Origin: Qipengyuania flavescens
GTDB taxonomy: Bacteria > Pseudomonadota > Alphaproteobacteria > Sphingomonadales > Sphingomonadaceae
DNA: 64,000 nt
Direction of reading: 5' to 3'
Assembly: GCF_029688735.1 (NCBI RefSeq)
Contig: NZ_JARULD010000003.1
Coordinates: 186,001 to 250,000, forward strand
In this document: positions 45,764 to 54,474 of the stretch, piece after piece
Layout: every line of letters begins with the position of its first letter
Position numbering within the stretch: the stretch's first letter is position 1
Notes under the pieces: model-generated
Told to the model about the DNA's origin: nothing
Databases searched by the model: none
What the model saw: the letters and a program-made list of their open reading frames with translations, nothing else
Position numbers and translations under genes: made by a program

Positions 45764-46183
45764 TCAGGGCGTTAGTTCGCCCTGGTCGCGGCCTTCCCAC
45801 CACGCGATCCGGTCGGGCGATACTTCGATCAGCACCAGACCGTCGGTGTCGAGACCATTCTCGAACCATTTCTCGAGATCCTTGACCCAATGCTTTTCCA
45901 GCGTTGCACGGTCGCGATGGAGTTTGCCGGTCCCCTGGACGGCACAATAGAATTCGCCGCTGGAATAGGTCGCACCGCACTGCTCCGAACGCTTGAGGTC
46001 GTCGTCGATCCGGCCATCATCGGTGGCGAAATGGTAGGTGGTTCCGTCCTCGGCGCTGACGTCCTTATTGTTCGACATCGGTCGAGCGGCGATTGCGCCT
46101 TCGGCACCGGTTTTGGTGACGAGCATGGCGATGTCGATCGACTTCAGCTTGGCGGCGATATCGGAAATGGTGCGGTCAGGCAT
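45764..46183 (-). CDS. PPOX-like general stress protein (flavin-binding split barrel)
   Basis: 139 aa from ATG 46183 (GAGGAAAAG ribosome site). Split-barrel fold of the pyridoxamine 5'-phosphate oxidase-like general stress family (pfam16242 type): IDIAMLVTKTGAEGAIAARPM, TYHFATDDGRIDDDLKR, RIAWWEGR. Likely binds FMN or F420-like cofactor; no proven reaction. Confidence 0.87.
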   Translation of the reverse strand: MPDRTISDIAAKLKSIDIAMLVTKTGAEGAIAARPMSNNKDVSAEDGTTYHFATDDGRIDDDLKRSEQCGATYSSGEFYCAVQGTGKLHRDRATLEKHWVKDLEKWFENGLDTDGLVLIEVSPDRIAWWEGRDQGELTP

Positions 46184-46349
46184 AGGCTTTTCCTCGTGTT
46201 GAGAGCAGGTCAATCATGAACGAGCGAATCCATCCGAAGTGCCAGAGGCGTGAGGGGGCTCATTGAGATCAGCTCGTGACCGTCTCGACCTTGGTTATGC
46301 CTCGTTTCGTCGCAGCTTCGCGCCGATTGGACACAATTTCGCCCAAATC

Positions 46350-46375
46350 GGAAACATCCAGCTGGGTTTGTCGTT
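46350..46375 (+). promoter_or_regulatory. EcfG-type promoter of the fasciclin gene (candidate)
   Basis: GGAAAC, 16 nt, CGTT; -10 perfect, -35 with one extra A. Seventy nt before the ATG. Confidence 0.5.
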
Positions 46376-46444
46376 CGTATCTTGAAGCGGCGGCTGGAAG
46401 AGCCTGTCGCCGACACGCTCACTCTCTTCAAAAAGGGGTTAGAT

Positions 46445-47023
46445 ATGAACAAGCTTACAATCGCGCTCGCCTCGGCTGCCTCGCTGGCAATCGCCGCCTG
46501 TGCAGAACCGGTCGAAGAAACGCCGACGACCGACGACACCGCCGTTGCCGACCAGATGGCGAATGACACCGCCGAGACCGGCACCATCGTAGAAGTCGCG
46601 CAGGGCGACGAACAGTTCTCGACGCTGGTCAGCGCCGTGACGGCTGCCGAACTCGGCGATACGCTCTCGGGCGACGGACCCTACACTGTGTTTGCGCCGA
46701 CCAACGACGCTTTCGGCAAGATCCCCGAGGCGACCCTGACCGAACTAACCACGAACGATACTGAGACGCTCGGCAACATCCTCACCTACCACGTGGTGGA
46801 AGGCAATGTTGATGCGGCTACGCTGACGCAGGCGATCAACGATGCAGGTGAAGACGGCTATACGATCAACACCGTGAATGGCGGTACGCTGACTGCCACT
46901 GTCGTCGACGGCAACGTCGTTCTGACTGATGCAACCGGTGGCACGTCGACCGTGACGGCAACCGATGTTGCTGCATCGAATGGCGTGATCCACGTCATCG
47001 ATACCGTGCTTATGCCGCAGTAA
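46445..47023 (+). CDS. Fasciclin-domain lipoprotein
   Basis: 192 aa from ATG 46445. Lipobox IAAC (Cys20), acidic Thr-rich linker, then one FAS1 domain: FSTLVSAVTAAELGDTL, GPYTVFAPTNDAFGKIP, LTYHVVEGN and GVIHVIDTVLMPQ. FAS1 domains mediate adhesion. Stress promoter upstream, strong terminator downstream. Confidence 0.93.
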   Translation: MNKLTIALASAASLAIAACAEPVEETPTTDDTAVADQMANDTAETGTIVEVAQGDEQFSTLVSAVTAAELGDTLSGDGPYTVFAPTNDAFGKIPEATLTELTTNDTETLGNILTYHVVEGNVDAATLTQAINDAGEDGYTINTVNGGTLTATVVDGNVVLTDATGGTSTVTATDVAASNGVIHVIDTVLMPQ

Positions 47024-47044
47024 GCGCTCGATAATTCGAATGGA

Positions 47045-47077
47045 AAAGGGCGGCCTTAAAGGTCGCCCTTTTTGTTT
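47045..47077 (+). terminator. Rho-independent terminator after the fasciclin gene
   Basis: 11-bp stem (47045-47055 with 47061-47071, one G-T pair), loop TTAAA, then TTTTTGTTTT. It covers the stop of the convergent gene at 47056 and may serve both. Confidence 0.85.
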
Positions 47078-47607
47078 TCCGGATTATCGATGGACATTTG
47101 TTCGGGAGTATCTGCGATCGGCTCCACCTCGAGCGTGCCGGCGAGTGGCTCGACGATGACGGCACCAGCGGCCGTCGAACGTCGTATCGGCGAGGGGTCG
47201 CGAGGCTTGCCCTGCTCGAGCGGCTCACGCGTTACTGCAGGACCTGATGCCAGCGCATCGACTTCGGCCTCGTCGAAGAAGTTGTCGTAGTCGGCATCGA
47301 GCCGGGTCGTGTCGCCTTGATCGAGCCACTCCAGGCGCTGATCCCGCAGCCTTCCATGAAAGGCGAGCTCCGCCACCGGGATCGTTCCCTCGGGAGTGAC
47401 AAGGGGATAGTGATCAGGGGTGTTCCGGCTCGCCGTTCTCGAAACCTCGGGCGCAGGCGTTTGCGGAATGGTGAACTCGTGACCACGATTTTGCAACATC
47501 GGCGTTTCGCCGATGGCTTCACCGGTCAGCATGCCGCCGAGCACCACGCCGAAGAGGGCAACGGCGAAGCCTGTGCGGGCAAGATTGATGTTGGGACCGC
47601 TTGTCAT
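47056..47607 (-). CDS. Membrane-anchored protein, unknown function
   Basis: 183 aa from ATG 47607 (the frame runs to 47832 without coding signs). One N-terminal helix (TGFAVALFGVVLGGMLTGEA), then a polar, Pro/Glu-rich region that is probably periplasmic. An EF-hand-like acidic stretch DADYDNFFDEAEVDAL lies near residue 108. No family recognised. Confidence 0.65.
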   Translation of the reverse strand: MTSGPNINLARTGFAVALFGVVLGGMLTGEAIGETPMLQNRGHEFTIPQTPAPEVSRTASRNTPDHYPLVTPEGTIPVAELAFHGRLRDQRLEWLDQGDTTRLDADYDNFFDEAEVDALASGPAVTREPLEQGKPRDPSPIRRSTAAGAVIVEPLAGTLEVEPIADTPEQMSIDNPENKKGDL

Positions 47608-47810
47608 GGTTCTGCTTAAGGAATGAGCAGACCGTGCCCCCGGTTCCGCGGCCCTCTTTACGAGCATCGCCCACCCTCGGCATTCACACCGCTTTAACCG
47701 ATGCCTTGAACCGGCCTGCAATGGTTCAGCGGCTAGGTTAACAGCGTGGTGACAATTTGCGCGTATGCACTGCGCGAAACCTCCGGACAGCCGGAAGCGA
47801 GAGACGAGTG

Positions 47811-48707
47811 ATGCATGACCTGCAACTGACATTTGCGACCGCCAAGGGCGAGAACGCCTGGGAGAGCGACCTGCGGCGCCTGTTCGAGGCGGGCAGTCTC
47901 GACGACATCCACGCCATCCTCCAACCGGCGATCGAGCAGCTCGAAAGCGAATTCGGGCGCATGTGCCTGCGTACGACGCCCGAAGTCGTTACCATCGCCG
48001 GATGGCCGGAACTGGTCGACGCCATTCAGGACCACGAGGGCGATACGATCACCGGCGTCACGCTGGCGGTGGCAAACGAGGCTGACCGGGCGTTCGAGAA
48101 GGGGCAGCTCCATCACCCGTTCATGATGCTCGGCCTCTACACGGACGGGGCCTTCGGCTTCAGCACGGCGCGCGAGGCGGACCTGTTTGCCCAGATGCAG
48201 GCGGAAGACGGCCCCGCCTGGGCCGGATATGACGAGGACATCGAAGTCTATCTCGACATCGACGGACTGGACGAGCTCAACACGGCACTGCTGCATCACA
48301 AGCAGCGCCACTTCTTCCGCGATGGTGCGCCCGAAGATGCGCCATTGCGCTATGTCGAATATGTGCTCGGCTGCTGGTGGCGCGCGCTTCTGTTCCAGCA
48401 GGCGGTTGCCAGCGAATGCACCATCCACGGCCTGCCAGGCGGTATTCCGGTGCTCGCCGGAACGGTGGAGATGCGGCCTGAAATCGTGATGGTCCACGGC
48501 ATAGGTGCGCGGACGGTCGAGCCGCGGCGCAAGACCGAGGCGAGCGAATGCGCCCCGATCCTCGCCGCCGACTTCATTCAGGTTCGATCCGTCGAGGAAG
48601 AAAGGGAGCCGACCGGCTCGGACCTGCGCCGCCGCGTCCTCGAAACCGGCCAAGAGGAAGAGGAAGAGCCCAAGCGCGGGCTGCTTTCGCGCATCTTCGG
48701 CCGCTGA
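47811..48707 (+). CDS. Conserved hypothetical cytoplasmic protein
   Basis: 298 aa from ATG 47811. No signal peptide or helix span. Acidic, with WESDLRRLFEAGSLDDIHAI near the start and a long central alpha/beta part rich in Glu/Asp and Trp (YVLGCWWRALLFQQA). The C-terminal 40 residues are charged (EEEEEPKRGLLSRIFGR), a possible amphipathic membrane or partner tag. I do not recognise the family. Confidence 0.65.
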   Translation: MHDLQLTFATAKGENAWESDLRRLFEAGSLDDIHAILQPAIEQLESEFGRMCLRTTPEVVTIAGWPELVDAIQDHEGDTITGVTLAVANEADRAFEKGQLHHPFMMLGLYTDGAFGFSTAREADLFAQMQAEDGPAWAGYDEDIEVYLDIDGLDELNTALLHHKQRHFFRDGAPEDAPLRYVEYVLGCWWRALLFQQAVASECTIHGLPGGIPVLAGTVEMRPEIVMVHGIGARTVEPRRKTEASECAPILAADFIQVRSVEEEREPTGSDLRRRVLETGQEEEEEPKRGLLSRIFGR

Positions 48708-48791
48708 CGCGCAGACCCTGCCGCTGGACGGCACGTAATCCCTCGCTAGTCTTCGCGCCTACCACGTCGGTAGATTGGGAAAAGCGATACC

Positions 48792-49712
48792 ATGCCCAGC
48801 CTGCGAGCACGCCTCGTCAATCTTGCCTTGCCGCTCCTCGGCATCAAGCGGTTCTTTTCCGAACCGGACAAGCTCAAGGACCGCATCGCGGCCTTACGGC
48901 GCAAGCCGACGGTCATGCCGCGCGCTGCGCTTCGCAAGCAATTCGATATAGTCGAGGACGACAGCCCAGGATACAAGGTCATTACGATGACGCCGCTGGA
49001 CGGCGATCCTGCTGGCGGCCCACACCTGCTCTACCTGCATGGCGGCGGCTATGTGATGGATATTGCCGCTGTGCACTGGGACAGCATTGCGCAGCTCTGC
49101 CGCGATCTCGGCGCGTCGGCCACGGTCCCGCTCTATCCGTTCGCGCCCGAACACAAGGCAACCGAAGTGCTGGATGCCATGCGAGCGCTCTACGACGATG
49201 TCGCCGCGAAACACGGCGCGGCAGCGCTGACCGTGATGGGCGACAGCGCAGGTGGCGGCATGGCTCTGGCGCTGGCGCAGATGATCCGGGAGGACGGCGG
49301 CGAATTGCCCGGCTCGCTCGTCCTTTTCTCGCCTTGGCTGGATGTGACAGCGAACGCGCCGGGGCAGCGCGATATCGAGTCGCGCGACAGGATGTTGGCG
49401 GTCGCGGGCCTTGAGGCATGCGGCGCGATGTATAGGGGTGAACTTGCGCCGGACGACCCCAAGGTCAGCCCCTTGTTCGGACCGCTAAAAGGACTTCCTC
49501 CAATGGCGATCTTTTCGGGTACGAGCGACATCCTGCTGGTCGATGGTCGCCGTCTCAACGACAAGCTCACGGCGCTCGGCTCTCGCTCGCATGTCTATTG
49601 CGAGTATCCGGGGATGTTTCATGTCTGGATGTTGTTTCCGGTGCCTGAGGGACGGCAGGCGCTCGACGAGACGGCAGACTTTATTCGCCAGCACGCAAGG
49701 GTTTCCGTATGA
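48792..49712 (+). CDS. Alpha/beta hydrolase, hormone-sensitive-lipase family
   Basis: 306 aa. HGGG oxyanion motif (LYLHGGGYVMD), nucleophile GDSAGGG, acid residue in GTSDILLVDG and catalytic His in GMFHVW: a complete triad. Family members hydrolyse short acyl esters. The stop overlaps the next start (ATGA), and the two genes may be co-expressed with the DUF3429 gene. Confidence 0.9.
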   Translation: MPSLRARLVNLALPLLGIKRFFSEPDKLKDRIAALRRKPTVMPRAALRKQFDIVEDDSPGYKVITMTPLDGDPAGGPHLLYLHGGGYVMDIAAVHWDSIAQLCRDLGASATVPLYPFAPEHKATEVLDAMRALYDDVAAKHGAAALTVMGDSAGGGMALALAQMIREDGGELPGSLVLFSPWLDVTANAPGQRDIESRDRMLAVAGLEACGAMYRGELAPDDPKVSPLFGPLKGLPPMAIFSGTSDILLVDGRRLNDKLTALGSRSHVYCEYPGMFHVWMLFPVPEGRQALDETADFIRQHARVSV

Positions 49713-50128
49713 GAACTGCATTGGTCGCCTGCACGATCGCCGCACTCCTAACCGGCTGTCAGGCAGGGGAAGAGACTGCGCGCAGCGAAGCCTTCGACGC
49801 TATCGCCGCCGATGACATCGTGCGCTTCACCGGTACGGAGCCTTTCTGGAACGGTTCGATCGAAGGCGGTACCGCATCCTATGCGACGCCAGAAAATCCG
49901 GACGGAACGCGCTTTGCGGTCGAACGCTTTTCCGGGCTCAATGGCGCGGGCTACAGCGGCACACTGGATGGCGCGACTTTCGACCTCACCATCACGCCCG
50001 GCACCTGTTCCGACGGCATGAGCGACCGCAGCTACCCCTACACCGCCACCCTGTTGGTCGGCGACGAAATGCGCGAAGGTTGTGCATGGACCGATCGGCA
50101 GCCTTTCTCCGGACCTGCAGTGCCGTGA
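49709..50128 (+). CDS. Lipoprotein of COG3650 type
   Basis: 139 aa; lipobox LTGC (Cys17). The mature part has the FTGTEPFWNGSIEGG stretch and a C-terminal CSDGMSDRSYPYTATL of COG3650-like outer-membrane lipoproteins, with Cys residues that may pair (C118-ish and C134-ish region). Function unknown. Coupled to the hydrolase by a 4-nt overlap. Confidence 0.8.
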   Translation: MRTALVACTIAALLTGCQAGEETARSEAFDAIAADDIVRFTGTEPFWNGSIEGGTASYATPENPDGTRFAVERFSGLNGAGYSGTLDGATFDLTITPGTCSDGMSDRSYPYTATLLVGDEMREGCAWTDRQPFSGPAVP

Positions 50129-50156
50129 GCGCGTTGGCCGGGCGGAGACACTTTGA

Positions 50157-50612
50157 ATGATGCGCACCGTACCATCGCTTCCCCGCCTGCTCGGCCTTGC
50201 CGGCCTCTTGCCGCAGCTCGCCTGCGTGCTCGCTTTGTATTTCGGGCCGGAAGAGTGGCGCTACGCCGCCCAGGCGATCGCCTTCGGCTATGCCGCGCTG
50301 ATCTTCAGTTTCCTCGGCGGTATGTGGTGGGGCATTGCGGCCATGGCCCCGGCGGCGGAGAACCGGCGCTCGCTCGGCTGGGTCTGGGTGGCGGCGGTCG
50401 TTCCAAGCCTGATAGCGCTCGTCGCCTATCTGCCATGGGTGTTCGGCCAGACCTGGCCCGAGCCGTCGCTCATCATGCTGGGGAGCGGCATTCTCATGAG
50501 CCTCGCCGTCGATGCGAAGCTGCGCCCGCTGGCGCCCGCCTGGTGGTTGTCGCTCAGGGTGCCGCTCTCGGTCGGGCTCGGTCTCGCTACGGTCGCTGCG
50601 GCGCTTGCCTAG
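50157..50612 (+). CDS. DUF3429 membrane protein
   Basis: 151 aa, five predicted helices; contains the family pattern AYGAALIFSFLGGMWWG-like (GYAALIFSFLGGMWWGI). Found widely in proteobacteria, no assigned role. Its TAG is part of a CTAG shared with the convergent DUF962 gene. Confidence 0.85.
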   Translation: MMRTVPSLPRLLGLAGLLPQLACVLALYFGPEEWRYAAQAIAFGYAALIFSFLGGMWWGIAAMAPAAENRRSLGWVWVAAVVPSLIALVAYLPWVFGQTWPEPSLIMLGSGILMSLAVDAKLRPLAPAWWLSLRVPLSVGLGLATVAAALA

Positions 50613-50944
50613 CGCTCGACGCCTGCACGCTCGAGCTCGGGTCCGAGACGTCCCGTCAGCCACAGCCACCACATGCGAAAATCGGCTCCAAGGCTCCAGA
50701 GCGGGTAGGTAAAGGTCGCAGGCCGGTTCTTCTCATGCGCGAAATGCGCGATCCATGCGAAGAAGTAGCCTGCGACCGGCATGGCTGCGAGCAGCCACCA
50801 GTTCGCGGTCACCAAAGCTACGATGGCCAGCGCCACGACTAGCGACGTGCCGATATAGTGCAGGGCGCGCGTGCCGGGGCGCGAATGCTCGCGCAGGTAG
50901 AACGGCCAGAAATCGGCGAAGCTGGTGTATTGCTTCTCAGCCAT
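50609..50944 (-). CDS. DUF962/Mpo1-like membrane protein
   Basis: 111 aa. Family pattern FWPFYLREHSRPGTRALHYIGT and FAWIAHFAHEKNRPATF with the conserved His residues. The yeast homologue Mpo1 is an Fe-dependent dioxygenase that shortens 2-hydroxy fatty acids by one carbon; sphingolipid-containing sphingomonads make that an interesting possibility. Bacterial activity is not shown. Confidence 0.88.
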   Translation of the reverse strand: MAEKQYTSFADFWPFYLREHSRPGTRALHYIGTSLVVALAIVALVTANWWLLAAMPVAGYFFAWIAHFAHEKNRPATFTYPLWSLGADFRMWWLWLTGRLGPELERAGVER

Positions 50945-50956
50945 GCACGCTCCGGA

Positions 50957-52384
50957 TCAGAAGAGCCCCGGGATACGCAGCTGCGCAGCGCTCGGCTCGC
51001 TCGGCATCATCAGTTCGCGCTCCGGCAGGCGGGCCTGCACGGTGCCGTCCTTGCTGGCCGCGCCGATCGCAGTGCAACTGCGCCCGGCGAGGAAGTCCAG
51101 CGCCGCGGAAATCGACGCCTCGCGCGGATCGCCGAGCGGAACGAGGAAATCGTCTGCCGCCGCGCAGGTGCGCGGCATGACGGAGGCGAGGCCATCGTAA
51201 TAGCCCCCGTTGTCGTCGCGGTTGACCGAGCGGAAGGCGACCACGCGCAGGCGGTCGTCGCAGGCAGAACGATCACGGGCGATCTGGCCGACGGGCTTGC
51301 CGAAGGTGTCGCTGCCGACGAGGGCGATATTCTGGCCGAGATAGGGAATGAACGCATTCGGCAGAAGTTCGCTAGCCGATGCCGTGGCGTTCGTACCGAT
51401 CACTGCGATCTTCATTGCGGAAATCGCCTGGGGTTGAGAACTGAAATTGTAGGTTTCGTTGTTCTCGCTCTTGGAAGGCCTGAAGATAGTCGTCGAAAAT
51501 TCCTGTCCGACCTTGTCCGCCGCCAGCAGGTCGCCGAGCAGTTCTGCTACCGATACGAGCCCGCCACCGTTGTAGCGAAAATCGAGAATGACCTGCTCGA
51601 TACCCTGCGACCGGAATTGGGAGAAAGCCTCGCGCAACTGGCGCGAGGCGTCGTCGACGATGAAGGTCCGCAGATTTATGTAACCGACCTTGGTCCCGCC
51701 GTTGTCCAGGATCAGCGAGCCGTAGCGATCGGACAGCGGATCGAGGCTGTATTCCTCCTTCGCTACAGAGACCGTGCTTTCCGTGCCGTCTGGCTGGCGA
51801 ATACGCAATTCGCGGGTGACCCCGGGTTCGCTCGGGCCAAGGGCGTTGCTAACCGCGCCTGCGGGATTACCCGGATTGGCCGCCATGATGCCAGCCACGG
51901 TCTGCCCACCGATCGCGAGAATTTCTGTCCCCCGGTCGATCCCCTCGGCAAAGGCAGGGGCGTTTTCGAAAGCTTCCACCACGAACACTCGCCGCGCCTG
52001 CGTGTCATAGCTCAGGCGAATCCCAAAACCTGCGTTGGAGCCGTTTTGGATGAGATCGTTCTCTTCTTCGATCGAGGTGATGTAAGTGAAGAAGCGATCA
52101 CGGTTCTGCGCGCGGGCGGGTGCCACAAGAGCGTTGATGTAGGACTGGACGCCGTCGTAATTCGCCTTCGATACGGAGGTGTCGAGCAGATTCGGGAACA
52201 GGTACCACTCGTTCAGCTGGGCGAGGACCCAATCCTGGCGTTGGCTCAAGGAGCACTGATTCGTGCTGCCTCCGCCGATCGCTCCGCCGCCGCTACCGCT
52301 GGTGCTTCCGCTGCTCCCGCCTCCGCCGCAAGCTGCGAGCGAGAAGGCCAGGGTGGCGCTTAGAATGGTGCGACCCATTGACAT
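50957..52384 (-). CDS. S41-family peptidase lipoprotein
   Basis: 475 aa from ATG 52384 (GGAGACAAGAC). Lipobox LAACGGGG, a Gly/Ser-rich linker, an N-terminal helical part, a PDZ-like segment (GTEILAIGGQTVAGI) and a tail-specific-protease core: VILDFRYNGGG followed by ATASASELLPNAF, where the second Ser would be the nucleophile. Periplasmic protein degradation; target unknown. Confidence 0.9.
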   Translation of the reverse strand: MSMGRTILSATLAFSLAACGGGGSSGSTSGSGGGAIGGGSTNQCSLSQRQDWVLAQLNEWYLFPNLLDTSVSKANYDGVQSYINALVAPARAQNRDRFFTYITSIEEENDLIQNGSNAGFGIRLSYDTQARRVFVVEAFENAPAFAEGIDRGTEILAIGGQTVAGIMAANPGNPAGAVSNALGPSEPGVTRELRIRQPDGTESTVSVAKEEYSLDPLSDRYGSLILDNGGTKVGYINLRTFIVDDASRQLREAFSQFRSQGIEQVILDFRYNGGGLVSVAELLGDLLAADKVGQEFSTTIFRPSKSENNETYNFSSQPQAISAMKIAVIGTNATASASELLPNAFIPYLGQNIALVGSDTFGKPVGQIARDRSACDDRLRVVAFRSVNRDDNGGYYDGLASVMPRTCAAADDFLVPLGDPREASISAALDFLAGRSCTAIGAASKDGTVQARLPERELMMPSEPSAAQLRIPGLF

Positions 52385-52617
52385 GTCTTGTCTCCAAATT
52401 CCTGCGGTCCCGATCGACGGACCCCGTGTTTCCGGCATGGGGGATTAATCCGGGCTGATCAAGGAGGTAGCGAAAGGGTAGCGGAAATAGCGAAATTCGG
52501 TTTTTACGGGGGGAAAACGGTGCAAATTCCTCCACCGCACATGGTTTTCCTCCCGTCCCTGTGCCTTACTCTCCCATCGAATGGCGCGCGCAGTGTGCGC
52601 CGGGCATAGGAGCATTC

Positions 52618-53202
52618 ATGTCGAGCGGCGTACCGGGTTGGATTCAACAGGCGATCGGTGGAGGGGAGGTGCCGCATGCACCTACCCTGGCGAAGGTAGC
52701 CGACGAGAAGGCTCTGGGTCGCTCCGGCTTCGCGTTGGCGAGCGACGCTTTCCGCCATGGTGGCGAGCTCGATCCCTCTTTCACCGCGATCGAAGAGGAC
52801 GCCGTCGCGCCGCCGCTCGAATGGACCGCGCCGCCGCCGGGTACGCAGGAACTGGTGCTGGTCGCCGAAGATATCGATACGGGCCAGGTGCATTGGACGG
52901 TTTGGGGGCTGCCCGGCCAGAAGGGAAAGCTGCTCGAAGGCGAGGTCCCCCCGCGCACCGGCAAGAACGCTCACGGCAATTCCGAATGGCTCCTGCCCGA
53001 CCCGCCGCTTGGCGAAGAGCACCGTTACCTGTTTCAGCTTTTCGCCGTCGATCTCCCGCTCACATTGATGCCGGGTGCGACGCATGAGGAACTCGTCCGC
53101 AATCTGGACGGACACGTGACCGCCGCCGCGGTCCTCACTGCCCGGTTCGAAGGCCATCAGGTCGAAGAACTGGACCTCGAGGATCTCGACGACGATGATT
53201 GA
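52618..53202 (+). CDS. YbhB/YbcL-type PEBP-like protein
   Basis: 194 aa from ATG 52618 (AGGAG). Phosphatidylethanolamine-binding/Raf kinase inhibitor fold: PPLEWTAPPPGTQELVLVAEDID, VHWTVWGLPG and HRYLFQLFAVD. The C-terminus is strongly acidic (EDLDDDD). Bacterial members have no clear function. The SWIB gene follows at 25 nt. Confidence 0.87.
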   Translation: MSSGVPGWIQQAIGGGEVPHAPTLAKVADEKALGRSGFALASDAFRHGGELDPSFTAIEEDAVAPPLEWTAPPPGTQELVLVAEDIDTGQVHWTVWGLPGQKGKLLEGEVPPRTGKNAHGNSEWLLPDPPLGEEHRYLFQLFAVDLPLTLMPGATHEELVRNLDGHVTAAAVLTARFEGHQVEELDLEDLDDDD

Positions 53203-53227
53203 AGCGTAGCCAAGGAAAGGAATTATC

Positions 53228-53479
53228 ATGGCTGGCAAGAACAACGCATTGCAGAAACCGGTTAACCTGACGCCGGAACTGGAAAACGTGGTCGGCAAGG
53301 GTCCCATGACCCGCGCCCAGGTCACGTCGAAGGTGTGGGATCACATCAAGGCGAACAACCTGCAAGATTCCAAGGACAAGCGCATGATCAACCCCGACGA
53401 CAAGCTCGGCGCGGTGATCGGCAAGGAACAGATCTCCATGTTCAAGATGACGGGCGCCGTCTCGAAGCACATGAGCTGA
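53228..53479 (+). CDS. SWIB/MDM2-domain protein
   Basis: 83 aa, almost only a SWIB domain (LQKPVNLTPELENVVG, KVWDHIKANNLQD, INPDDKLGAVIG). SWIB domains are known from eukaryotic chromatin remodelers and chlamydial/topoisomerase fusions; stand-alone bacterial copies are of unknown use. Preceded by AAGGAAAGGAA. Convergent with the DoxX gene. Confidence 0.9.
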   Translation: MAGKNNALQKPVNLTPELENVVGKGPMTRAQVTSKVWDHIKANNLQDSKDKRMINPDDKLGAVIGKEQISMFKMTGAVSKHMS

Positions 53480-53485
53480 TCCTGC

Positions 53486-53887
53486 TCAGGACCGGCGGCG
53501 GAACGGCCAGTCCGTTACGCCGCCGGACCACAGCGTGAGCCAGATGACGAGCGGCTGCGCGAACATTCTCGGTATGTGATAGCCGAGCCCCAACCCGCCA
53601 TCGGGGCGCGCCATGTCGAGCGCGAAGTGATTGATATTCGCCGGAAACACGCACACTGCATAAAGCGCGAGACCGCTCGCGCCCGCTCGCCTGAGAGGCA
53701 TCGATACGCCCTGCAATAGCACGGCCGCGCCCAGTAGTTCGGCGATGCCGGTCCAGAACACGACGGCTTCGGCCATGGGTACCCAAAGTGGCATGATCGT
53801 GAGAAACGGTTCCGGCCGAGCGAGGTGCAGGTAGCCGGCGACCGCATAGAATATCGCCAGCAATAGTCTGACACCCAGCCGGATCAT
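53486..53887 (-). CDS. DoxX-family membrane protein
   Basis: 133 aa, four helices, DoxX pattern (RLLLAIFYAVAGYLHLARPEPF; ELLGAAVLL; HFALDMARPDGG). ATG overlaps the DUF3253 stop by 4 nt, so it belongs to an operon DUF427-DUF3253-DoxX. Possible redox function by family only. Confidence 0.87.
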   Translation of the reverse strand: MIRLGVRLLLAIFYAVAGYLHLARPEPFLTIMPLWVPMAEAVVFWTGIAELLGAAVLLQGVSMPLRRAGASGLALYAVCVFPANINHFALDMARPDGGLGLGYHIPRMFAQPLVIWLTLWSGGVTDWPFRRRS

Positions 53888-54120
53888 CGGCTGGGCCTGC
53901 CAATACGGTATGGACCTTTACGCCGTGGCATCGGCTTGCCCTGCCAACTGAGTAGGACTTCGCCGCGGATGACCAACGTATCGGTCGCACAATGCACCGC
54001 GCTCATCTCCGCCCGCCAAGCATCGGGCGCTAGACGGCGGGCCACCTCGCTGGGGCATATCGTCGCGCCCTCGGCGCGTTGACCGAGCATCTCCAGAATT
54101 GTTGCTTCGAGGTCGGTCAA
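53884..54120 (-). CDS. DUF3253 protein
   Basis: 78 aa from TTG 54120, which overlaps the DUF427 stop (TTGA). Winged-helix-like DUF3253: ATILEMLGQRAEGATICPSEVARRLAP then VLLSWQGKPMP and GPYRIGR. May bind nucleic acid. A longer upstream frame is inside DUF427 and ignored. Confidence 0.8.
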   Translation of the reverse strand: MTDLEATILEMLGQRAEGATICPSEVARRLAPDAWRAEMSAVHCATDTLVIRGEVLLSWQGKPMPRRKGPYRIGRPSR

Positions 54121-54410
54121 ACCTCGACCACTTCTACGCCGTTCCAGAAAGCGATGTGGCCTCTGATATGGGCGGCGTCGGGCTTCGGTTCGGGATAGTA
54201 CCATGCGGCGTCGGGATTGATCGCGCCGCCAGCATTTATCGAATGGTACTGAGCCGTGCCTTTCCACGGGCAGGTGGTGGTCTTGTCGCTGGTCGTCAGA
54301 ACGCCGCGCGCCACATCCTTGGCCGGGAAATAATGATTACCCTCGACGACGACCGTGTCGTCGCTTCTTGCCAGCGTCTCGCCGTTCCACCGTGCTTCTA
54401 TCGTCATCAT
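54117..54410 (-). CDS. DUF427 protein
   Basis: 97 aa from ATG 54410 (or ATG 54407). Family motifs ARWNGETLARSDDTVVVEGN, YFPAKDV and CPWKGTAQYHSI, AWYYPEPKP. DUF427 is a small beta-rich domain common in bacteria and fungi, without known activity. First gene of the three-gene operon; divergent from the dipeptidase. Confidence 0.9.
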   Translation of the reverse strand: MMTIEARWNGETLARSDDTVVVEGNHYFPAKDVARGVLTTSDKTTTCPWKGTAQYHSINAGGAINPDAAWYYPEPKPDAAHIRGHIAFWNGVEVVEV

Positions 54411-54474
54411 TCGCGCCTTTTCTTGCTGTCTGTCTTTGCTAGGACAGCCCACGACATCGCAAGGGGTTCCATTT

